The notes under the pieces: model-generated
Databases searched by the model: none
What the model saw: the letters and a program-made list of their open reading frames with translations, nothing else
What the model was told of the DNA's origin: nothing
In this document: one piece after another, positions 1-5,039 of the stretch
Layout of the letters: each line of letters starts with the position of its first letter
Numbering within the stretch: position 1 is the first letter of the stretch
Position numbers and translations under genes: made by a program
Origin: an uncultured Veillonella sp.
Lineage (GTDB): Bacteria > Bacillota > Negativicutes > Veillonellales > Veillonellaceae
Direction of reading: 5' to 3'
Assembly: GCA_900757715.1 (NCBI GenBank)
Contig: CAAEOZ010000207.1
Location: forward strand, 1-5,974
Length of the DNA stretch: 5,974 nt

Positions 1-177
1 CGCCCTGTGTTAGTATTATTTGGTACCGGTTATGGTATGACAAAAGAAACGATGGAAAGCTTTGACTATATTTTAGAACCTATATATGGCCATGGTGAAT
101 ACAATCATTTATCCGTGCGTAGTGCCGTATCAATCATCTTAGATCGGCTGCGGGGCGAAGCATGGTGGAATAAATAG
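1..177 (+). CDS. SPOUT-type RNA methyltransferase, C-terminal fragment
   Basis: The reading frame is open from the first base and ends at TAG 175-177, giving the last 58 residues of a protein whose start lies outside the window. The visible part holds a LFGTGYG loop (fragment residues 6-12) and an EPI-YGHGEYNHLSVRSA segment (26-42), followed by a helix ending ILDRL. A glycine loop followed by 'NHLSVRSA' is typical of the C-terminal trefoil knot that binds S-adenosylmethionine in SPOUT methyltransferases. It resembles the small SAM-dependent RNA methyltransferase family Methyltrn_RNA_4 (the TM1570 type), as recalled from family knowledge. The RNA target is unknown. The stop codon overlaps the yebC Shine-Dalgarno, so the two genes are probably co-transcribed and translationally coupled. 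The family call is moderately sure; the substrate cannot be said. Confidence 0.75.
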   Translation, partial: RPVLVLFGTGYGMTKETMESFDYILEPIYGHGEYNHLSVRSAVSIILDRLRGEAWWNK

Positions 178-181
178 GAGG
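176..181 (+). promoter_or_regulatory. yebC Shine-Dalgarno overlapping upstream stop
   Basis: A perfect AGGAGG lies 5 nt before the ATG at 187. Its first two bases are the last two bases of the upstream TAG stop (175-177). A ribosome finishing the methyltransferase therefore ends on the yebC ribosome binding site, which suggests translational coupling. It also fixes the yebC start at 187. Confidence 0.85.
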
Positions 182-186
182 CGTCT

Positions 187-921
187 ATGTCAGGACATTC
201 TAAATGGGCAAATATTAAACATAAAAAAGGTAAAACCGATGCATTAAAAGCTAAATTGGCTACAAAAATCGGTCGTGAAATTACCGTTGCAGCACGCATG
301 GGTGGTGCAGATCCAACTGGTAATATGCGTTTGAAATTGGCTTTACAAAAAGCTCGTGAAAGCAATATTCCTAAGGATAATATTCAACGTGCTATCGACA
401 AGGGCGTTGGCGCTACCGATATGAACGCATATGAAGAAATCGTATATGAAGGTTATGGCCCTGCCGGTGTTGCCGTTACTGTAGAGGTTATGACGGATAA
501 TCGTAATCGCGCGGCTGCTGATGTGCGTCATGCCTTCTCTAAACAAGGTGGCAACCTTGGTGAAAGCGGTTGTGTAGGCTGGATGTTTAAATCTAAAGGT
601 GTATTCGTTATCGATAAAGAGGGTCATGATGAAGACGAAGTAACAATGCTCGCTCTCGAAGCTGGTGCAGAAGATCTTAAGTCTGAAGATGATGTGTTTG
701 AAATTTATACAACACCAGAGGATTTTGATGCTGTAGAAGCAGCGCTTGCTGATGCGGGTATCGAAACTGTAGTAGCTAAAATTACAATGGTTCCAGATAC
801 AACGATTGAGTTAGCTGGTGATGATGCTGTAAAAATGCAGAAAATGCTCGACGTATTGGATGATCTTGATGATGTACAAAACGTATATCACAACGGTATT
901 TTGCCAGACGATGAAGAATAA
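187..921 (+). CDS. yebC: YebC/TACO1 family protein (translation factor / putative regulator)
   Basis: The product has 244 residues, the usual size of the family. It starts with the hallmark MSGHSKWANIKHKKGK (1-16), followed by the family's helical N-terminal domain with an NIPKDNIQRAIDKG segment (60-73). The core motifs MTDNRNRAAADVRHAFSK (102-119) and GESGCVGWMF (125-134) follow. The C-terminal end is strongly acidic (LDDLDDVQ ... LPDDEE). YebC proteins are cytoplasmic. They were long annotated as transcriptional regulators, and in several bacteria were proposed to control ruv genes or quorum sensing. More recent work links YebC/TACO1 to relief of ribosome stalling at proline-containing stretches. 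The ATG at 187 is fixed by a perfect Shine-Dalgarno 5 nt upstream. The gene sits next to ruvC, as in many bacteria, but a terminator and a new promoter separate the two here. The family assignment is very secure; the molecular role in this organism is inferred. Confidence 0.97.
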   Translation: MSGHSKWANIKHKKGKTDALKAKLATKIGREITVAARMGGADPTGNMRLKLALQKARESNIPKDNIQRAIDKGVGATDMNAYEEIVYEGYGPAGVAVTVEVMTDNRNRAAADVRHAFSKQGGNLGESGCVGWMFKSKGVFVIDKEGHDEDEVTMLALEAGAEDLKSEDDVFEIYTTPEDFDAVEAALADAGIETVVAKITMVPDTTIELAGDDAVKMQKMLDVLDDLDDVQNVYHNGILPDDEE

Positions 922-927
922 ATAAAC

Positions 928-955
928 AGGGGCACTCTATGGGTGCTCCTTTTCT
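928..955 (+). terminator. Intrinsic (Rho-independent) terminator after yebC
   Basis: A hairpin begins 7 nt after the yebC stop. The 5' arm AGGGGCAC (928-935) pairs with GTGCTCCT (943-950), giving 8 bp with one G-U pair around a 7-nt loop (936-942). The T-run TTTTCT (950-955) follows. The GC-rich stem and U-tract are what an intrinsic terminator needs. It should end the methyltransferase-yebC transcript before the ruvC promoter. Confidence 0.88.
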
Positions 956-1027
956 ATTGATGAATTAAATTAGAAAGATATGTAAAAGTTAAGAAAAGTA
1001 ATAGATTTCTTATATTAAATATACGGG

Positions 1028-1039
1028 AATTCATGAATT
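1028..1039. promoter_or_regulatory. Perfect 12-bp palindrome, candidate operator
   Basis: AATTCATGAATT is a perfect inverted repeat. One mismatch further out (G1027/T1040), the symmetry resumes with G1026/C1041. Its right end is 17 bp before the -10 hexamer at 1057, exactly where a -35 element would lie, and no good TTGACA match is present there. A dimeric repressor bound here would block the ruvC promoter. It does not match the classical Gram-positive LexA box (CGAAC-N4-GTTCG), so the binding protein is unknown. AT-rich palindromes of this length can occur by chance, so the call is tentative. Confidence 0.4.
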
Positions 1040-1053
1040 TCGATGTGATATTG

Positions 1054-1062
1054 TGCTATAAT
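1054..1062 (+). promoter_or_regulatory. Extended -10 promoter for the ruvCAB-spoIID-queA operon
   Basis: TGCTATAAT contains a consensus -10 hexamer TATAAT (1057-1062) preceded by the TGn extension, as used by the housekeeping sigma factor. No convincing -35 box lies 16-18 bp upstream; the closest hexamer, TGAATT (1034-1039), is inside the palindrome. Extended -10 promoters can work without a strong -35. Transcription would start near 1069, giving an untranslated leader of about 57 nt before the GTG of ruvC. It lies downstream of the yebC terminator and is the only good promoter I see for the right-hand operon. Confidence 0.7.
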
Positions 1063-1113
1063 GAAATAGATTATGTAATGGAGGTAGGCGATAGCTTATC
1101 TCATTTTTAAACT

Positions 1114-1120
1114 AAGGGGG
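1114..1120 (+). promoter_or_regulatory. ruvC ribosome binding site
   Basis: The purine run AAGGGGG lies 5 nt before the GTG at 1126. It supports this GTG as the start, since no ATG or TTG in the same frame is close by and the protein begins directly with the conserved MRIIGIDPG. Confidence 0.65.
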
Positions 1121-1125
1121 TTGGG

Positions 1126-1620
1126 GTGCGCATTATAGGAATTGACCCAGGCACGGCTATATGCGGATACGGCATTATTGACGTGAAGGGCAGCAAACTA
1201 ACACCAGTAGCCTATGGGGCTATTACAACTCCTAAGGAATTAACTGATTCACAGCGATTGGAAATTCTATTTAATGATCTTAGCGATCTTTTAGAGGAAT
1301 ACAAGCCAGATAAGTTTGGAGTAGAGGAATTATTCTTTAACCGCAATGTAACGACAGCCATTAAGGTTGGACAAGCACGAGGTGTCATCTTATTGGCCGC
1401 CGAGCAACAGCGTATTCCACTCTATGAATATACGCCGCTACAAATCAAGCAAGCGGTCACTGGTTATGGCAAGGCTGATAAGAATCAGGTCATTTATATG
1501 ACGATGAATATTTTGGGGATTCGTGAGAAAATCAAGCCCGATGATACAGCAGATGCATTGGCAGTTGCTATCTGTACGGCTCATAGTTCTCACAATGATA
1601 GATTGAAGAGGTTGGTATAA
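1126..1620 (+). CDS. ruvC: Holliday junction resolvase RuvC
   Basis: RuvC is the Mg2+-dependent endonuclease that cuts Holliday junctions symmetrically after RuvAB branch migration, in recombinational repair. The 164 residues match the normal family length. It opens with MRIIGIDPGT, which carries the first catalytic aspartate D7 of the RNase H-like fold. The other acidic ligands are recognisable as E67 in GVEELFF, and D140 and D143 in DDTADALAVAI. The NRNVTTAIKVGQARGV segment (72-87) and the VTGYGKADK loop (111-119) are also typical, so the enzyme should be active. Translation begins at GTG, preceded by AAGGGGG. The stop TAA shares its last base with the ATG of ruvA, so the two are coupled. 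It is the first gene of the operon read from the promoter near 1057. Confidence 0.97.
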   Translation: MRIIGIDPGTAICGYGIIDVKGSKLTPVAYGAITTPKELTDSQRLEILFNDLSDLLEEYKPDKFGVEELFFNRNVTTAIKVGQARGVILLAAEQQRIPLYEYTPLQIKQAVTGYGKADKNQVIYMTMNILGIREKIKPDDTADALAVAICTAHSSHNDRLKRLV

Positions 1621-2228
1621 TGATAGGGTATGTACGGGGCATCGTAACACATCTCTTTAAAGAGTCTTGTTATGTAGATGTACATGGCGTAGGGTATCGC
1701 GTATATGTGCCGACCACTACGCGTCAACAATTGATAGAAGGTCGTGAGGTGACGCTATTCACGTATCTTAATGTACGAGAAGATGCGATGCAACTCTACG
1801 GCTTTTGGACGGAAGAGGAATATGAGTTGTTTATACTGCTCATTTCTGTTTCCGGTATCGGTCCCAAGGTGGGGCTTGGCATTTTGTCAGGCATGACACC
1901 AGAGGCTTTTAAATTAGCGGTTATCAATGGACAGGTGCAACAATTAACTAAGTTACCTGGCATTGGTAAGAAGTCTGCGGAGCGACTTGTTTTAGAACTG
2001 AAGGATAAGATTGCTAAGATGACACATATTTCTGCAGAATCACCTGCGGCTATTCAGCCTATTGATGTCACTGCTAGTGGTGCCGTAGGGGAGGCTATTG
2101 AAGCTCTCGTATCATTAGGATACTCCGAGCGAGATGTGGCTGATATTGTTGAGTCTTTAGATGATGGTAAGCGCGATGTATCTGAGTTGATTAAAGTCAG
2201 TTTGATTGAGCTTGGGAAAGGACGATAA
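1620..2228 (+). CDS. ruvA: Holliday junction branch migration protein RuvA
   Basis: RuvA forms tetramers that hold the Holliday junction in a square-planar form and load the RuvB motor. The 202-residue product has the full three-domain layout. An N-terminal OB-fold starts MIGYVRGIV and includes VDVHGVGYRVYVP (19-31). The acidic pin that separates strands at the junction centre corresponds to E54-D55 in NVREDAMQLYGF. Two helix-hairpin-helix motifs follow, SVSGIGPKVGLGIL (76-89) and KLPGIGKKSAERLVLEL (111-127). After a Ser/Ala/Pro-rich linker (about 137-153), the C-terminal RuvB-binding three-helix domain covers about 155-202. The start overlaps the ruvC stop by one base (TAATG). A GAAGAGG Shine-Dalgarno (1605-1611) sits 8 nt before it, inside ruvC. 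Confidence 0.97.
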   Translation: MIGYVRGIVTHLFKESCYVDVHGVGYRVYVPTTTRQQLIEGREVTLFTYLNVREDAMQLYGFWTEEEYELFILLISVSGIGPKVGLGILSGMTPEAFKLAVINGQVQQLTKLPGIGKKSAERLVLELKDKIAKMTHISAESPAAIQPIDVTASGAVGEAIEALVSLGYSERDVADIVESLDDGKRDVSELIKVSLIELGKGR

Positions 2229-2230
2229 GG

Positions 2231-3235
2231 ATGAATGAAGAAGTACGCCTTGTCGGCGATGGCGAGCACGAAGAGGATATATGGCAATATAGCCTTCGAC
2301 CTAAGTTCTTTAATGAGTATGTAGGGCAAGAAGAGGCTAAAGGCAATCTAAATGTGTATATTCAGGCTGCAAAGCAACGTGGTGAAGCATTGGATCACGT
2401 TTTGCTCTATGGGCCTCCAGGTCTTGGTAAGACTACATTAGCAGGGATTATTGCGAATGAATTGGGTGTTAATTTTCGCATAACTTCTGGTCCTGCTATT
2501 GAAAAGTCTGGTGATTTGGCTGCAATTTTAACAAATTTAGATGATCATGATGTATTATTTATCGATGAGATTCATCGCTTGTCCCGTAGCGTAGAGGAAG
2601 TGTTGTACTCTGCTATGGAGGACTATGCTATTGATATTATCATCGGTAAGGGACCAAGTGCTCGAACTGTACGCATTGACTTGCCAAAATTTACTTTGGT
2701 AGGTGCCACTACTCGAGCGGGTGCTTTGGCGGCACCGTTACGGGACCGATTTGGTATTATTAATCGGTTGGAATATTATAAACAACCAGAGCTAGAATTT
2801 ATTGTGACTCGAGCCGCAGAAATTCTTAATATTGGTATTGTGTCGACTGGGGCAAGCGAAATTGCACGTCGTTCACGAGGAACACCGCGTATCGCAAACC
2901 GTCTGCTTAAACGGGTACGTGATTTTGCACAAGTCATTGGTGATGGGGTTATCACTCAAGAAATTGCAGATGAAGCATTACAACGTTTATATGTAGACAA
3001 AATGGGACTTGATCGAATCGATCGACGTGTGTTGGAATGTATTATTGAAAAATATGATGGCGGCCCTGTAGGGATTGATACCATTGCGGCGGCCATCAGC
3101 GAAGAGAGAGATACCATCGAAGATGTGTATGAACCATATTTGATGCAATTAGGATTTTTAGGACGCACACCGCGTGGGAGGGTGGCTACTAAATTGGCCT
3201 ATGAGCATTTAGGTATTTCACAGACAGGGAAATAA
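2231..3235 (+). CDS. ruvB: Holliday junction branch migration DNA helicase RuvB
   Basis: RuvB is the hexameric AAA+ ATPase that pumps DNA through the RuvA-bound junction. The 334 residues are of normal length. Visible motifs are SLRPKFFNEYVGQEEAK (21-37) near the nucleotide pocket; Walker A GPPGLGKTT (61-69); Walker B VLFIDEIHR (108-116); sensor 1 GATTRAG (158-164); the arginine-finger motif LRDRFG (170-175, R171); and sensor 2 RGTPRIANRLLKR (216-228). The C-terminal winged-helix DNA-binding domain (about 260-334) contains the typical YDGGPVGIDTIAAAISEERD segment. It starts 2 nt after the ruvA stop, with AAAGGA (2217-2222) as Shine-Dalgarno inside the end of ruvA. All catalytic motifs are intact. 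Together with the two preceding genes it gives a complete RuvABC set. Confidence 0.98.
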   Translation: MNEEVRLVGDGEHEEDIWQYSLRPKFFNEYVGQEEAKGNLNVYIQAAKQRGEALDHVLLYGPPGLGKTTLAGIIANELGVNFRITSGPAIEKSGDLAAILTNLDDHDVLFIDEIHRLSRSVEEVLYSAMEDYAIDIIIGKGPSARTVRIDLPKFTLVGATTRAGALAAPLRDRFGIINRLEYYKQPELEFIVTRAAEILNIGIVSTGASEIARRSRGTPRIANRLLKRVRDFAQVIGDGVITQEIADEALQRLYVDKMGLDRIDRRVLECIIEKYDGGPVGIDTIAAAISEERDTIEDVYEPYLMQLGFLGRTPRGRVATKLAYEHLGISQTGK

Positions 3236-3237
3236 CA

Positions 3238-5028
3238 ATGAAAACGAAACGATTACAATTGATGATAATGGCCACTTTATTTTTAGGTGTAAACATTGGT
3301 GGCGCTTCTGTAGCACATGGAGCGACGCTGCAAAATAAAAGTGCAGTGGTAACGAAAAAGCCAACGCCAAAATCAACAGTATCTAATACAACTGTATCGA
3401 AAGTAAATACGACGAAGAAATCTAGTTTTCGTCCACTTGCTACTAAACCAGTTGCAAAGCCGGTCGCAACAACTAAAACGGTTTCTAAGTCAACTGCTAC
3501 ATCTACGGTGGTTAAACCTAGTGCAAAACCGGTTAATGTAGCAAAGCCTGCTACAGCTACAAAGTCGGTAACGACGGCTAAACCAGTTAGTGCAACAAAA
3601 TCAACTAGTACTGCGAAATCTAGTACTAATGCAACAGCTACGAAATCAGCTACTACAGGTAAAGCTACAACGGCTACAAAACCTGCGGCTTCTGCTGCTG
3701 CAAAGCCAGCTACTAAACCTGCAGTTACTGGTGATAAGCCTGTAGCACAAAAAAGAGCTACTGAAAAAACTGCTACTAAAAAGGTAGTAAAAACAACGGA
3801 TGCGAATAGCATTCAAGCCAATACAGCAGTTATTACTCGCAACAAAGTGGGCTCCGTAGTGACGCCTGCCACAGAACGCAAAGAAAACATGCCAAATGTA
3901 CGTGTTCTACTAGGTAGTCGTAGCTCCGATGCTACTGTTACATCTACAGCCAACATGGTTGTATTGAACAGCGGTAATGGTCAAGTTAGCACAATCAGTG
4001 CTAATCGTGGTACATCTATTGGCGTTCGCGCCGGCAAGATTGCTGTAAATGGAAAGGCTATTGATAGTGTGGTTACATTGAAGCCTGCGAATAGCGATGC
4101 ACCATTCTTGTTCGAAGGTAAAGGTTATCGTGGCGGTTTAACATTACGTGCCAATAATGGAACCATGATGGTCATTAATTCTGTGCCCCTTGAGGATTAC
4201 CTGTATGGTGTTGTCCCACAAGAGGTAGTACCGTCTTGGCCGGCTGCTGCATTAGAGGCACAAGCTGTAGCAGCTCGTACTTATGCTCTTCATACGATGG
4301 AACAAAATAAAGGTAAATTCTACGATGTGAGTAATTCCACGGATCATCAAGTATACAGTGGTGTGAGTGGTGAATCTCAAGCTACCACAAATGCGGTAAA
4401 TAAAACTAAAGGCATAGTTATGCTTTATGATCAACGTCCTATTAATGCCTTGTTCCATTCCGATGGCGGTGGCTATACAGAGGATAGTGTAAATGTTTGG
4501 GGAAGTGATGTGCCATACTTGAAAGGGGTAAAAGACTTTAGTACTGGTACATCTACATCGAATTGGACTGTTACTACCTCTCGTCAAGCTCTTGAAAGCA
4601 AGCTTAATGCGGCAAGCAAAGGGGTAGGTAAATTGAAGAGCATTCAGTTGACCCCTCTTGGTAAACCAGGGCAACAAACATCTGACCGCGGTGTATCTGG
4701 TCGCATCAAGAGTGCAACTTTCATAGGCACCTCTGGTAAAACTACTGTAGACGGTGATGCATTGCGTAGTATTTTAGGTTTAAAATCTACATTATTTGAT
4801 TTCTACGTAAATCATAATCCTGCTAAAGGTACGGGTAAGGCCTATCATAGCTTTACTGGAAAGAATGATACTGTCTATATTAAAGGCCACGGTTGGGGAC
4901 ATGGTCTTGGTATGTCTCAATGGGGCGCTGCAGAAATGGCAAAGCGTGCTAACCCTGGAGATACAAATTATTACCAAACTATTTTGCGTCACTACTATAG
5001 TGGCATTACATTGAAGAAAATGTATTAA
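3238..5028 (+). CDS. Secreted SpoIID/LytB-domain protein (predicted peptidoglycan lytic transglycosylase)
   Basis: The 596-residue protein has three parts. Residues 1-28 form a signal peptide: basic MKTKRLQ, then hydrophobic LMIMATLFLGV, with likely cleavage after A26-H27-G28. Residues about 31-187 are a low-complexity Lys/Thr/Ala/Ser/Pro/Val spacer. Residues about 219-596 are a full SpoIID domain. Its landmarks are VPLEDYLYGVVPQEV (316-330), with E329 at the position of the SpoIID catalytic glutamate; AQAVAARTYAL (341-351); STDHQVYSG (367-375); ALFHSDGGGYTED (404-416); GHGWGHGLGMSQWGA (550-564); and HYYSG near the end. SpoIID enzymes cleave glycan strands, preferring strands stripped of peptide stems, and are best known from engulfment in sporulation. 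The protein contains no cysteine, so it lacks the Cys metal ligands seen in some clostridial SpoIIDs. The start is 2 nt after ruvB, with AGGGA (3226-3230) 7 nt upstream. I infer a role in vegetative wall remodelling or division if the host does not sporulate. The domain call is strong; substrate and role are inferred. Confidence 0.92.
   Translation: MKTKRLQLMIMATLFLGVNIGGASVAHGATLQNKSAVVTKKPTPKSTVSNTTVSKVNTTKKSSFRPLATKPVAKPVATTKTVSKSTATSTVVKPSAKPVNVAKPATATKSVTTAKPVSATKSTSTAKSSTNATATKSATTGKATTATKPAASAAAKPATKPAVTGDKPVAQKRATEKTATKKVVKTTDANSIQANTAVITRNKVGSVVTPATERKENMPNVRVLLGSRSSDATVTSTANMVVLNSGNGQVSTISANRGTSIGVRAGKIAVNGKAIDSVVTLKPANSDAPFLFEGKGYRGGLTLRANNGTMMVINSVPLEDYLYGVVPQEVVPSWPAAALEAQAVAARTYALHTMEQNKGKFYDVSNSTDHQVYSGVSGESQATTNAVNKTKGIVMLYDQRPINALFHSDGGGYTEDSVNVWGSDVPYLKGVKDFSTGTSTSNWTVTTSRQALESKLNAASKGVGKLKSIQLTPLGKPGQQTSDRGVSGRIKSATFIGTSGKTTVDGDALRSILGLKSTLFDFYVNHNPAKGTGKAYHSFTGKNDTVYIKGHGWGHGLGMSQWGAAEMAKRANPGDTNYYQTILRHYYSGITLKKMY
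3328..3798 (+). repeat. Low-complexity Lys/Thr/Ala/Pro-rich spacer in the SpoIID-like gene
   Basis: This stretch encodes residues 31-187 of the SpoIID-like protein as irregular short repeats built on T/A-K-P-V/A and A-T-K units (for example ATKPVAKPVATTK at 68-80 and KPAASAAAKPATKPAVTG at 148-165). I count 29 Lys and 2 Arg against one Asp and one Glu in these 157 residues. No Asp or Glu occurs before D166. At the DNA level, degenerate units such as gctacNaaa recur, but I see no exact tandem repeat. The segment is probably unstructured and very basic. It could be a wall-spanning spacer or an anionic-polymer-binding tail. Such regions tend to vary in length between strains. Confidence 0.8.
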
Positions 5029-5034
5029 TAAGGA
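5029..5034 (+). promoter_or_regulatory. queA ribosome binding site
   Basis: TAAGGA lies directly after the spoIID-like stop codon and 5 nt before the ATG at 5040. It supports this start for queA and continued reading of the same transcript. Confidence 0.75.
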
Positions 5035-5039
5035 CAACG

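Noticed and set aside
343..627. 94-codon - strand open frame inside yebC
   Set aside because: It is the antisense shadow of a strongly conserved yebC coding region, with no domain and no plausible ribosome binding context.
990..1012. Inverted repeat TAAGAAA ... TTTCTTA in the yebC-ruvC spacer
   Set aside because: It is a 7-bp, almost entirely A/T stem in an AT-rich spacer with no T-run after it. This is expected by chance and too weak for a terminator.
957..1020. Possible second promoter in the AT-rich spacer (TTGATG near 957, several TATA-like hexamers)
   Set aside because: No -35/-10 pair with proper spacing and good matches; the TGcTATAAT at 1054-1062 is far better.
3328..3798. Low-complexity segment considered as a CRISPR array or tandem DNA repeat
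   Set aside because: The units are irregular, differ in length and are in frame as protein-level repeats. There are no constant repeats with unique spacers.
3189..3812. 207-codon open frame on the - strand opposite the spoIID-like low-complexity region, encoding an Ala/Val/Phe-rich hydrophobic protein
   Set aside because: It is the mirror of the Lys/Thr/Ala/Pro-rich codons, which contain few triplets that read as stops on the other strand. It has no recognisable domain, overlaps the end of ruvB, and the + strand gene has a clear signal peptide and Shine-Dalgarno.
4252..4677. 141-codon - strand open frame inside the spoIID-like gene
   Set aside because: It is antisense to the conserved SpoIID domain, has no family resemblance and is best explained as a shadow.
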